Shown here: positions 32,113 through 43,247 of the stretch, in pieces
Numbering within the stretch: position 1 is the first letter of the stretch
How the letters are laid out: every line of letters starts with the position of its first letter
Source of the DNA: Kitasatospora sp. GAS204B
GTDB lineage: Bacteria; Actinomycetota; Actinomycetes; Streptomycetales; Streptomycetaceae
NCBI RefSeq assembly: GCF_029892155.1
Contig: NZ_JARZAG010000003.1
Span: 248,001 to 312,000 of the forward strand
Direction: 5' to 3'
DNA length: 64,000 bases
Notes under the pieces: model-generated
Told to the model about the DNA's origin: nothing
The model's input: only the letters and a program-made list of their open reading frames with translations
Databases searched by the model: none
Program-made: the position numbers and the translations under genes

Positions 32113-32116
<4 letters not shown>
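31907..32116 (-). CDS. Small protein, likely remnant of a SWIM zinc-finger protein
   Basis: 69 residues, start overlapping the helicase stop by 4 bp (ATGA). It starts MNDDSTGAARPLDDYWVG and ends with PDITVRGRGLGTLLAPVYRALTS. The ending resembles the C-terminus of actinobacterial SWIM zinc-finger proteins, which are normally encoded right after this SNF2 helicase. The zinc-finger part (CxC...CxH) is absent, so I read it as a gene reduced to its tail. It may be translated by coupling. Similarity judged by eye. Confidence 0.55.
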
Positions 32117-35331
<3,215 letters not shown>

Positions 35332-35492
35332 CGCTCCCGGACACCTCCTCCCGCGCTCGCCGGTCACCGTCGCCCGGTCACCGTCGCCCGGTCAGCCCGG
35401 TCGCTCTTCGCAGCCTAGCCACGACCTGTGACAACACATTCGGCCAGCTTGGTTGAAGGTTGAACGAAAAAGCCCTATGGTGGAGCCAACAA

Positions 35493-35516
35493 GTTGAAGC
35501 CTCAACAAAAGGCTTC
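35493..35516 (+). promoter_or_regulatory. Overlapping inverted repeats upstream of yceI-like gene
   Basis: GTTGA-AGCC-TCAAC (35493-35506) overlaps GAAGCCT-CAACAAA-AGGCTTC (35496-35502 / 35510-35516), 18 bases or more before the ATG at 35534. The first looks like a MarR-type operator half-site pair, the second like a leader hairpin. The surrounding 35440-35515 region is AT-rich for this genome and probably holds the promoter. Confidence 0.5.
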
Positions 35517-35533
35517 GAACCCGAGGAGGAGCC

Positions 35534-36154
35534 ATGGGCCTGTTCAGCCGCAAGACCACCGCCACCGCGACCGCCACCACCGTGCTGGACGCCCCGGCCG
35601 CGACCACCAGCACCGACCTCGCCCACCTCACCGGCGACTACACGATCGACACCACGCACAGCCGGATCGGCTTCACGGTGCGGCACGCCATGGTCACCAA
35701 CGTGCGCGGCGAGTTCACCGACTACCACGGCAAGCTCCACCTGGACGGCAGCGACCCGGCCGCCTCCACCGTCGAGCTGGTGATCCAGGTGGCCAGCGTC
35801 GACACCGGCAACGAGCAGCGCGACGGCCACCTGCGCACCGGCGACTTCTTCGCGGTCGAGACCCACCCGGAGATCACCTTCCGCAGCACCGCCGCCGCCC
35901 AGCTCGACGCCGAGACCTACCGCCTGCACGGCGACCTCACCATCAAGGGCACCACCCGCCCGGTGGTCCTCGACCTGGAGTTCACCGGCAGCGCCGTCGA
36001 CCCGTACGGCATCCAGCGGCTCGGCTTCGAGGGCTCGACCACCGTCGACCGCACCGACTTCGGCCTGAGCTACAACGCGGCGCTGGAGACCGGCGGCGTG
36101 CTGATCGGCGAGAAGGTCAAGCTCAGCTTCGACGTCTCCGCCGTCCGGGCCTGA
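35534..36154 (+). CDS. YceI family protein
   Basis: 206 residues after GAGGAGGAG. The YceI lipocalin-like barrel spans about 35-205: TGDYTIDTTHSRIGFTVRHA, NVRGEFTDYHGKL, DTGNEQRDGHLRTGDFF and ITFRSTA are textbook family motifs. YceI proteins bind long polyisoprenoids or amides; in streptomycetes several cytoplasmic ones occur and are often under MarR control. The first 33 residues are Thr/Ala-rich without a signal peptide, so it is probably cytoplasmic. Confidence 0.93.
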   Translation: MGLFSRKTTATATATTVLDAPAATTSTDLAHLTGDYTIDTTHSRIGFTVRHAMVTNVRGEFTDYHGKLHLDGSDPAASTVELVIQVASVDTGNEQRDGHLRTGDFFAVETHPEITFRSTAAAQLDAETYRLHGDLTIKGTTRPVVLDLEFTGSAVDPYGIQRLGFEGSTTVDRTDFGLSYNAALETGGVLIGEKVKLSFDVSAVRA

Positions 36155-36254
36155 GCCCGGCTGCCACGCCCGCCCGGCCCGTGACGCCGCCGGCGCGCCC
36201 GCCCGCCGGGCCTCCAACGCCGCCACGTGCGGCAGGATGGCCCACTGCCTCCGC

Positions 36255-37289
36255 TCAGCGGCGGGCGGCCGCCGGCCGCTGGTCGGACGCGGCCAGCAGC
36301 GCCTCGTCCGGGGCGCTGAGCCAACTGGCCGGCGGCCGGGCCAGCCACGCTTCCCGTTCGCCCAACTCGGCGGCGCAGGAAGCGATCAGCGCGACCTCGG
36401 GGTCGGGCGTCGCCGTCCGCCGATCGGGCGCCGCGGCGCCGGCGCGCCCTTCGGGCCGGTACACCAGGCTGACCAGGGTCAGCGGCACCGGGTCGACCAG
36501 TGGGCGGGTGACCACCCCGGGCAGGTCGGGCCCGCCGACGGTGGTGAGCATCGGGTGCCCGTGCCGCGCCAGATAGCGCGCGGTCTCGGCCGCGCCGACC
36601 GGGTAGGACCCGACGCCGGCGGCCGTCAACCCGTGGGCGGCCAGCAGGTGTTCACCGAACTCGGTCCACTCGGTGGTGGCCGGATTCCCGGCGCAGATGT
36701 CCACCGGGTGGCCCACCAGCTCGGCCGTGCGGATCGCGCTCCGGGCAGCCAGCGGATGGTCCTGCGGCAGCAGCAGCGCCACCCGCTCCAGCCGGACCGG
36801 ACGCTGCGCCAGCCGCTCGCGTGACTGTGGCGGCAGCCCGCTGAACCAGCCGAACGAGACGTCCAGCCGCCCGGCCAGCAACTCCCGCGCGCCGGCGGCC
36901 AGTCCGCCGTGATAGCGGGCCAGCAGGGTGGCCTGCGGGTCAGCGGCGCGAGCGGCGGCCAGGATCCGATCCGCCGTCAGATCCTCCCCGGTGACCGCGC
37001 TGTTGAGGTCGACCAGCACCACCCGGCGCGGCGGCGGCGCCAGGATCTCCGCCTGCAGTGCGAGCAGCCGCCGGGCCTGCGGCAGCAGCCGCTCCCCCGC
37101 CTCGGTGAGCGCGACGCTGCGCGTGGTGCGGCTGAACAACTCGCGCCCGAGCAGGCGCTCCAGCGTCCTGATGTCCCGGCTGAGCGCCTGCTGGGCCAGG
37201 TGCAACCGCGCCGCCGCCTGCCCGAAGTGCAGGGTCTCGGCGGTCGCCAGGAAGCCGCGCAGCAGGCGGGGGTGCAGGTCGACGGGCAT
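36255..37289 (-). CDS. LysR family transcriptional regulator
   Basis: 344 residues from the ATG at 37289. The N-terminal HTH (RLLRGFLATAETLHFGQAAARLHLAQQALSRDI, residues about 7-40) is of LysR type, followed by the linker helix and a periplasmic-binding-protein-like effector domain (about 95-310). The last 25 residues are Ala/Arg-rich. It is divergent from the MFS gene at 37413 with a perfect operator-like palindrome between, so it most likely controls that transporter and itself. Confidence 0.92.
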   Translation of the reverse strand: MPVDLHPRLLRGFLATAETLHFGQAAARLHLAQQALSRDIRTLERLLGRELFSRTTRSVALTEAGERLLPQARRLLALQAEILAPPPRRVVLVDLNSAVTGEDLTADRILAAARAADPQATLLARYHGGLAAGARELLAGRLDVSFGWFSGLPPQSRERLAQRPVRLERVALLLPQDHPLAARSAIRTAELVGHPVDICAGNPATTEWTEFGEHLLAAHGLTAAGVGSYPVGAAETARYLARHGHPMLTTVGGPDLPGVVTRPLVDPVPLTLVSLVYRPEGRAGAAAPDRRTATPDPEVALIASCAAELGEREAWLARPPASWLSAPDEALLAASDQRPAAARR

Positions 37290-37307
37290 GCGGGCGAGAG
37301 TAGCAAG

Positions 37308-37334
37308 CGATTGACAACACAGCTGCGTCAATCG
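37308..37334. promoter_or_regulatory. LysR-type operator palindrome
   Basis: CGATTGAC-N11-GTCAATCG: perfect 8-bp arms, and within them the classical LysR T-N11-A geometry (TTGAC-N11-GTCAA). It sits in the 123-bp gap between divergent LysR and MFS genes. Confidence 0.75.
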
Positions 37335-37412
37335 CCCCGAACAGGTGTTGGACCGTGCCGGGGCACGGCGGACAGGCTGAGGCCATCCCCGCCACCCCTC
37401 CCCTGGAGTCCC

Positions 37413-38777
37413 GTGTTCGCCCCCTACCGCCGCCTGTTCGCCGTGCCCGGCGCGCTCGCCTTCACCTGCTACGGCCTGATCGGCCGGCTCTCCTTCTCGA
37501 TGCTCGGCGTCAGCCTGCTGACCGCGGTCGTCGACCGCCGCCACTCCTACGCACTGGCCGGCGCGGTCTCGGCCGCCGGCATGGTCGGCGTGGCGCTCAG
37601 CATGCCGCTGCTCGGTCGGCTGGTCGACCGCTACGGGCAGCGCCGGGTCTCGATCCCGGCGGCCCTGTGGTCCGCCGTACCGCGCACCGCGCTGCCGTTC
37701 CTGCTGCACGGCGGCGCACCGGCCTGGGCCCTGTGCGCAGCCGCCACCGCAGCCTCGGTGGCGCCCAATCTCGGCGGCATGTCCCGTGCTCGCTGGGCCC
37801 ACCTGCACGGCGCCGACCCGGCCCTGCTGCACCGCGCCAACTCGCTGGAGCAGGCGCTGGACGAACTCTGCTACCTGGGCGGCCCGGTGCTCGGGATGCT
37901 GCTCTGCACCACGCTCTTCCCGGAGGCCGGCCTGCTCGCGGTCAGCGCGCTCGCCACCACCGGCGCGCTGCTCTTCGCCGCCCAGCGCCGCACCGAGCCG
38001 CCAGTCGCACCGCCGCCGGGCAGCGGACCGCGATCGCCGCTGCGGGCCCGGGGCGCGATCGTGCTGGTGGTGGTCTTCCTGAGCACCGGCGTGGTCTTCG
38101 GCTCGCTGGAGATCACCACCCTGGCCTGGGCCGGCGCCCAGGGCAGGCAGTCCGCGACCGGTCTGCTACTGGCCCTGCTGGCGGCCGGCTCCGGCGTCTC
38201 GGGTCTGCTCTTCGGGCTGCTGCCGCAGCGGTCCTGTCCCGTCCGGCGCCTGCTCGTCAGCCTCGCCGCGATGGCCGCCCTGCTCCTGCTGCCGCTCTCG
38301 GTCACCGGCCTCGGCGGTGGCCTGGGCACGCTGGCCGTGGCCCTCTTCGTGACCGGCACCGGGACCGCGCCCACCATGGTCAGCGGCCTGGCGCTGCTGC
38401 AACGGACGGTGCCCGCAAACGCGTTGAACGAGGGCATGGCGTTCGCCGTCGCCGGGATCGTCACCGGCAGCTCGGCCGGCTCGGCGCTCGGCGGGCTGCT
38501 CGCGCAGCGACTGCGGGCCGGCGGCGGCTACCTGCTGCCCGCCGGGGCGGCGCTGCTGGCCCTGCTGATCGCACTGGCCGGCAGCCGCCGCCTGCGGCCG
38601 ACCGACCGCACAGCGGCACCCGTACCGGACGAGCCACGTGACCACGACCGACCGAGCGGCGGCGCACCCCGCAGGCGCTACGGCCGCGCCCAGGTGTACT
38701 CGTACTCGGGCAGCTCGCCGGCGCCGGGGAAGACCGCCGCGCCGGTGCGGGTCCGCACCCCGCCGGCCCGCTCGTAG
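37413..38777 (+). CDS. MFS transporter
   Basis: 454 residues from a GTG with CTGGAG upstream. About 12 membrane helices; the loop GRLVDRYGQRRVSIP is the MFS motif A. The C-terminal 60 residues are hydrophilic (RDHDRPSGGAPRRRYG) and are coded antisense to the end of the GNAT gene, with which it shares 100 bp. The divergent LysR gene and the palindrome suggest inducible efflux. Substrate unknown. Confidence 0.87.
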   Translation: MFAPYRRLFAVPGALAFTCYGLIGRLSFSMLGVSLLTAVVDRRHSYALAGAVSAAGMVGVALSMPLLGRLVDRYGQRRVSIPAALWSAVPRTALPFLLHGGAPAWALCAAATAASVAPNLGGMSRARWAHLHGADPALLHRANSLEQALDELCYLGGPVLGMLLCTTLFPEAGLLAVSALATTGALLFAAQRRTEPPVAPPPGSGPRSPLRARGAIVLVVVFLSTGVVFGSLEITTLAWAGAQGRQSATGLLLALLAAGSGVSGLLFGLLPQRSCPVRRLLVSLAAMAALLLLPLSVTGLGGGLGTLAVALFVTGTGTAPTMVSGLALLQRTVPANALNEGMAFAVAGIVTGSSAGSALGGLLAQRLRAGGGYLLPAGAALLALLIALAGSRRLRPTDRTAAPVPDEPRDHDRPSGGAPRRRYGRAQVYSYSGSSPAPGKTAAPVRVRTPPARS

Positions 38778-39211
38778 AAGGCGACGGCCCGGTGGTTGTC
38801 GCGCAGCACCTCCAGGTAGAGCGGCGCACCGGCGTGCACGCGGGCCGTCCAGTCGCGCGCGGCGGCCAGCAGCGCCGCACCGATGCCGGCGCCGGTGAGC
38901 CCGGGGCGGACATGCAGGTTGTCCACCAGCACCCGCTCGTCGGGCTGCGGCACCAGGTAGCAGAATCCGAGCAGTTCGCCGTCGGCCCGCTCGGCGAGCA
39001 GCAGAACGGGAGTCGCGGCCGGCTCGCCGTAGTCGACCGTCAACCGGATCGCCCACAGCTCACGCCGCTGCTCGACCAGGCCGTCGCCGAGCACCGTGGC
39101 CGGGACGATCCCGGCGTACGCGGTGCGCCAGCTGGCGGCGTGCAGGTCGGCCACGGCGGACGCGTCGGCGGGGCCGCCGGGACGGATCGAGAACTCTGCG
39201 GTATCGCTCAC
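38678..39211 (-). CDS. GNAT family N-acetyltransferase
   Basis: 177 residues from the GTG at 39211. GNAT fold: FSIRPGGPADASAVADLH (strand 1/helix 1), the acetyl-CoA loop VRPGLTGAGIGAALL, and the late segment LEVLRDNHRAVAFYERAGG. Substrate unknown. Its start lies 35 bp from the TTGAACGCGTTCAA palindrome, so it may share control with the TetR gene. Its 3' end overlaps the convergent MFS gene by 100 bp. Confidence 0.9.
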   Translation of the reverse strand: MSDTAEFSIRPGGPADASAVADLHAASWRTAYAGIVPATVLGDGLVEQRRELWAIRLTVDYGEPAATPVLLLAERADGELLGFCYLVPQPDERVLVDNLHVRPGLTGAGIGAALLAAARDWTARVHAGAPLYLEVLRDNHRAVAFYERAGGVRTRTGAAVFPGAGELPEYEYTWARP

Positions 39212-39245
39212 GCCCCGATCCTGCCACCCCTTCACCCAGCCGAGC

Positions 39246-39274
39246 TTGAACGCGTTCAAAACAGCGGCTACAGT
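39246..39274 (+). promoter_or_regulatory. Promoter with overlapping 14-bp palindromic operator
   Basis: The perfect palindrome TTGAACGCGTTCAA (39246-39259) contains a -35 box TTGAAC; after a 17-base spacer comes TACAGT (39269-39274) as -10. A repressor on the palindrome would block this rightward promoter, which leads into a short ORF and then the TetR gene. The GNAT gene is transcribed leftwards from nearby. Confidence 0.65.
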
Positions 39275-39320
39275 CTCCGCGACAGCAGCGTCGAGCGCCT
39301 TCGAAGATGGAGTGGTCCGC

Positions 39321-39425
39321 ATGGCATCCGTGGCCGACAGCGGGGTCACCGTCCAGGCGGTGGGCACCCCTTCGTCCCCCTCGCACCGCCCCGGTCCCGA
39401 CACCGGCGACGCACGGCGCGCCTGA
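39321..39425 (+). CDS. 34-residue leader ORF upstream of the TetR gene
   Basis: ATG with GGAG 8 bases upstream, 34 codons, then TGA, in the leader of the TetR transcript predicted from the promoter at 39246-39274. Sequence rich in Ser/Pro/Gly (MASVADSGVTVQ, then PSSPSHRPGP); no known family. Either a short regulatory ORF or a chance frame. Confidence 0.35.
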   Translation: MASVADSGVTVQAVGTPSSPSHRPGPDTGDARRA

Positions 39426-39505
39426 ACCCGCCGCTGAACCCGAAGCTGCACCCGCCGCCCTCGGCCCGGCCGACCACCGGCCGCACCGAGCTAGGCTCAG
39501 ACCTC

Positions 39506-40378
39506 GTGGACGACCCGAGGATCCCCGCCGACCCCGCCGACCCGAGCCGGCTGCCGCCGCCCGAGAGCGCCGCACCGGCGCCGGCTCCCTCCTCGCGGCC
39601 CGCGCCGGACAGCACGAAGCCCCAGGCCCCCAGAACCGCCAAGAGCGAGCAGACCCGCGCGCTCATCCTGGAGACCGCGATGCGCCTCTTCCAGGAGCGC
39701 GGCTACGACAAGACCACCATGCGGGCGATCGCCGCCGAGGCGGGCGTCTCGGTCGGCAACGCGTACTACTACTACGAGGGCAAAGAGTTCCTCATCCAGG
39801 GCTTCTACGACCGGATGACGCGCGAGCACGCCCAGGACACCCGAGCCCGGCTGGTCGGGACGACGGACTTCGCGCAGCGGCTGCAGATCGCCCTGGAGTC
39901 CTGGGTGGACTGCGCGGCGCAGTACCACGAGTTCGCCGCCCAGTTCTTCCGCACGGCGGCCGACCCGGACAGCGCGCTCAGCCCGTTCTCGAACGAGTCC
40001 CACCCGGCCCGCGAGACGGCCGTCCAGCTCTTCCGCGAGGTCCTGGACGGCTCGGACCTCGGTCCGAAGATCGACCCGGAGCTGGACGAACTGCTGCCCG
40101 ACCTGCTCTGGCTGCACCTGATGGTCGTGGTCCTGTACTGGGTCTTCGACCGCACCGAGGACACCGAGCGGACCCGGGCCTTCGTGCGGCGCTGCTCGCC
40201 GCTCGTGGCGAAGATCGTCGCCCTCTCCCGCTACCGGATCTTCCGCCCGCTGGTGCGCGACGCGGTCGACCTGGTGCGGGACTTCGTGCTGCCCACCATC
40301 GGCAGGACCACGACCGGCGGTTCGACCAGGAGCAGGAAGGCCACCGAGCCGACCGGCAAGCGCGGACGGCGCGGCTGA
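39506..40378 (+). CDS. TetR family transcriptional regulator
   Basis: 290 residues from a GTG, the first possible start in frame after the promoter. Residues 1-48 are Pro/Ala/Ser-rich. The TetR HTH is at about 53-100 (RALILETAMRLFQERGYDKTTMRAIAAEAGVSVGNAYYYYEGKEFLI, split here only for reading). A ligand-binding helical domain runs to about 265 and the C-terminal tail is basic. The 14-bp palindrome upstream is a good candidate for its own operator. No ribosome-binding site is evident; TAGGCT 14 bases upstream of the start could be a second -10 giving a leaderless mRNA. Confidence 0.9.
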   Translation: MDDPRIPADPADPSRLPPPESAAPAPAPSSRPAPDSTKPQAPRTAKSEQTRALILETAMRLFQERGYDKTTMRAIAAEAGVSVGNAYYYYEGKEFLIQGFYDRMTREHAQDTRARLVGTTDFAQRLQIALESWVDCAAQYHEFAAQFFRTAADPDSALSPFSNESHPARETAVQLFREVLDGSDLGPKIDPELDELLPDLLWLHLMVVVLYWVFDRTEDTERTRAFVRRCSPLVAKIVALSRYRIFRPLVRDAVDLVRDFVLPTIGRTTTGGSTRSRKATEPTGKRGRRG

Positions 40379-40396
40379 GCGGCTGAGCGGCTGAGC
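40373..40396. repeat. 8-bp tandem repeat, three units
   Basis: GGCTGAGC three times, overlapping the TetR stop codon; each unit carries a TGA, so the end of the gene may have been set by this slippage-prone repeat. Confidence 0.8.
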
Positions 40397-40422
40397 GGCG
40401 GCACAGCACTCCTGAGCCTCGG

Positions 40423-41715
40423 TCAGAACGAGTCCGGGTTCCACGCCGTGAGCGGGGTGCCGAGCAGCCGGTCGAGCTCGAAGGCGGCGCCGGGGCGCAA
40501 CTCCTCGACCAACCCGCCCGCCACCAGCCGGCTCGCCGACTCGGCGCCCAGGTAGAGCGAGCCGAGCGCCGCGGCGCTCAGCGCGAGGTCCGGTTCGTCG
40601 GCGCTCTCGGCGACCCGGCCGACCCCGTCGGCGTCCGCCGTCAGCGCCCAGCGCCCTGCGGCGTATCCGGCGGCATCGCTCACCTCCAGGAGCACCCGCC
40701 CGGCGCCGGCGTAGCGGCGGGCCGCGAAGGCCGCCGGCACGTCCAGCACCCGCAGCCACATGAAGTCGGCGTTCTCCTCGTGCGGCACGGCGCCGCGCGG
40801 GTCGACCAGCAGGAGCGGCAGCGGGCTGTCGGGGCCCAGGTTGGGCGCCTCCAGCTTGCTGACCCAGTCCACCGAGAAGAGGTAGCGCCACAGGCCGACC
40901 TCGGTCGCCCGGTCCAGCGCCAGGAAGTCCCGGACCTTCAGCGTGCAGTCGGGATACGGGCCGTCCCAGTGGTCCTCGACCTGGTAGATCGCCAGGCCGG
41001 TGACGGTGCCGGCGGCGTCCCGGTGGACCACCGCGAAGGGCTCCTTCCAGGGGTGCCCCGGCACCTCGGCCTGGCCGGTGGCCTCGCGCCAGTAGGCCTC
41101 GTCCCGGGATATCGCGCCCGGCCGGTCACGGCGCCAGCGCTCGTGCAGCTCCGGGCCGACCTTGGCCAGCTCGGCCATGTCCACCAGGTCGAGCCGCCCG
41201 CCCGTCGCGCCGAAGGAGGCCGGCAGGTCGGTGCGGATACCGCGCGAGCGGCGCAGGTCGACCCGCCAGCCGTGGTGCCGGGTCGCCGGGCCGAACCCGA
41301 ACCGCCCGTAGATGGCGTACTCGGCGGCGATCAGGATGGCGACCGCCTCACCGCGCTCGCGGGCGCCCGCGAGGTCGCGCCCCATCATCCGGCTCAGCAG
41401 GCCGCGGCGCTTGTGGGTCTGGCTGACCGTGACGCCGGTGATCGCCGAGACGGGGAGCAACGCACCCCCGGGAAGCGTCAGTTCGAACGGCATGCTGCGG
41501 AAGGTGCCGACGCAGTGACCGCGGTCGAACGCTCCGAGCATCCGGCCCGGCTGGTACCGCAGCCGGCGGTGCTCCTCCCCGGCGGGCAGACCGGCCCGCA
41601 GGAAGCCCGTGTTGACCGCGGCGCCCCAGACCGCCACCTCCTCCACGGGCAGCGACCGGATCTCGATCTCCTCGGTGGTCGCCGGACGGCCTGCGGCTGC
41701 TTCGTCGGTGCTCAT
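40423..41715 (-). CDS. Eis-like GNAT N-acetyltransferase
   Basis: 430 residues from ATG 41715. It has the tripartite layout of Eis-type enzymes. The N-terminal GNAT domain carries the acetyl-CoA signature VTVSQTHKRRGLLSRMM and AEYAIYGRFGFGPAT. A second GNAT-like domain follows (FAVVHRDAAGTVTGLAIYQV, WRYLFSVDWV). The C-terminal part is sterol-carrier-protein-like and ends (L)TAWNPDSF, the terminal carboxylate that serves catalysis in the family. Eis enzymes acetylate aminoglycosides at several amines as well as proteins or peptides; the natural substrate here is unknown. Confidence 0.92.
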   Translation of the reverse strand: MSTDEAAAGRPATTEEIEIRSLPVEEVAVWGAAVNTGFLRAGLPAGEEHRRLRYQPGRMLGAFDRGHCVGTFRSMPFELTLPGGALLPVSAITGVTVSQTHKRRGLLSRMMGRDLAGARERGEAVAILIAAEYAIYGRFGFGPATRHHGWRVDLRRSRGIRTDLPASFGATGGRLDLVDMAELAKVGPELHERWRRDRPGAISRDEAYWREATGQAEVPGHPWKEPFAVVHRDAAGTVTGLAIYQVEDHWDGPYPDCTLKVRDFLALDRATEVGLWRYLFSVDWVSKLEAPNLGPDSPLPLLLVDPRGAVPHEENADFMWLRVLDVPAAFAARRYAGAGRVLLEVSDAAGYAAGRWALTADADGVGRVAESADEPDLALSAAALGSLYLGAESASRLVAGGLVEELRPGAAFELDRLLGTPLTAWNPDSF

Positions 41716-41790
41716 CAGGCCACGGTAGGACGAGGGATCGCATCCAGGCACCCGATTTTCCGCGCCCTCGGCCACCGCCTGCACCGGACG

Positions 41791-43155
41791 TCAGTTCCGG
41801 CCCTTGGCCGTGGCCCCGGCCACCAGCGCGACCGCGACCAGCCCGATGACGATCAGCACCACCCCCGCCCCGGGCAGGCCGCCCAGGGTGCCGAGCACCG
41901 CGACGCCGAGCGCCGAGCCACCCTGCCGGATCCCGTTCAGCGCGCCCTGCCCGGTGGCGGCCAGCTCGGCCGGTGCGGCGACCGCCATCTCGGCGGCGGC
42001 GCCGGGGATGGACAGGGTGCCGGCCAGCGCGAGCGCGAGTTCGGCCACCACCAGCAGCGGCATCGGCACCCGGCTCCCGCCGCAGCAGGCCAGCAGCACA
42101 CCGCCCAGGACGGTGGCGGTCATCCCGGCCAGCAGCACCGGACGGGCACCGTGCCGGGCCATCAGCCGCCCGGTGAAGAACGGCATCACGCAGACCGGGA
42201 CGGTCAGCGGCAGCGAGGCCAGTCCCGCGTCGAACGGCGCGAGCCCGTCCTGGTGCTGCAGCCAGACGTCGATCAGGTACATCCCGCCGTAGAACGCGAA
42301 GCAGGAGACCGCGGCGGCCACCAGCGCGGCCCGCACCCGCGGCAGCGCGAGCAGCGCCGGCGGCAGCAGCGGGGCCGCGACCCGACGCTCCACCAGCACC
42401 AGCGCCACGAAGGCGAGCAGCGCGGCGCCGATCGGGACCAGCGCGAGCGGCGCGGTCCAGCCCTTGATGCCCGCCTCGACCAGGCCGAAGGTCAGCGCGC
42501 CGAGCGCGGTGGTGGAGAGCAGCAGACCGGCCCGGTCCAGCGCACGGACGGCCCGCACCGGCGGGGCCGGCAGCCGGCCCGCGAGCAGCAGGGCGAGCAG
42601 CGCGATCGGCGGGTTGACCAGGAAGACCAGCCGCCAGCCGCCCAGTTCGACCAGGCCGCCGCCCAGCACCGGCCCGATCGCGGCGCCGATCCCGCTCACC
42701 GCGGCCCAGGCGCCGATCGCCCGGGTGCGGCGGGCCGGGTCCGGGTTGAGCGCGATCAGCAGTGCGAGCGAGGCGGGCACCAGGCCGGCGCCGGCCACAC
42801 CGAGCAGGGCCCGGCCCGCGATCAGCCCGCCGACGGCGGGCGCGCCGGCGCAGAGCAGCGACAGCACGGCGAAGGCGCCGAGGGCGCCCGCGTAGACCCG
42901 GCGGGCGCCCCACCGGTCGGCGAAGACGCCCGCCGCCAGCAGCAGTCCGGCGAAGACGACGGTGTAGGCGTCGACCGCCCAGGGCAGCGCGGCGGCGGAG
43001 GCGTGCAGCGAGCGCTGGATGTCCGGCACCGCGACGTTGAGGACGGAGGTGTCGAGCAGCACGAGCAGGTTGCCGACCGCGATCCCGGTGAAGGCCAGGC
43101 GGGAACGGGCTGGTGAGAGGGCGTCAGTCGGGGGTGCCAGGGTGTCGGTGGTCAT
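41791..43155 (-). CDS. MFS drug transporter, DHA2 type
   Basis: 454 residues from ATG 43155. Starts with a 20-residue polar tail; about 13-14 helices. The DHA2 motifs are VLLDTSVLNVAVPDIQ in helix 1 and WAVDAYTVVFAGLLL in helix 2, then ADRWGARRVYAG in the following loop. It likely expels hydrophobic drugs by proton antiport. Divergent from a LysR gene across a 27-bp palindrome. It lies 75 bp upstream of the Eis-like gene in the same direction, so drug efflux and drug acetylation could be expressed together. Confidence 0.92.
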   Translation of the reverse strand: MTTDTLAPPTDALSPARSRLAFTGIAVGNLLVLLDTSVLNVAVPDIQRSLHASAAALPWAVDAYTVVFAGLLLAAGVFADRWGARRVYAGALGAFAVLSLLCAGAPAVGGLIAGRALLGVAGAGLVPASLALLIALNPDPARRTRAIGAWAAVSGIGAAIGPVLGGGLVELGGWRLVFLVNPPIALLALLLAGRLPAPPVRAVRALDRAGLLLSTTALGALTFGLVEAGIKGWTAPLALVPIGAALLAFVALVLVERRVAAPLLPPALLALPRVRAALVAAAVSCFAFYGGMYLIDVWLQHQDGLAPFDAGLASLPLTVPVCVMPFFTGRLMARHGARPVLLAGMTATVLGGVLLACCGGSRVPMPLLVVAELALALAGTLSIPGAAAEMAVAAPAELAATGQGALNGIRQGGSALGVAVLGTLGGLPGAGVVLIVIGLVAVALVAGATAKGRN

Positions 43156-43206
43156 GGCAGCAGCCTCGCCCCGCAGCCCGGTGCCGGGCCACGGCGTAAC
43201 CCCGAT

Positions 43207-43233
43207 ACCCCCATCGGGAATCCCGATGGGGGT
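43207..43233. promoter_or_regulatory. 27-bp perfect palindrome, LysR operator
   Basis: ACCCCCATCGGGA-A-TCCCGATGGGGGT: 13-bp arms with one central base. It contains ATC-N9-GAT, the LysR-type site. It is 14 bp from the LysR start and 51 bp from the DHA2 transporter start, in the 92-bp divergent region. Confidence 0.8.
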
Positions 43234-43247
43234 GGCAAGCTGGTCCG

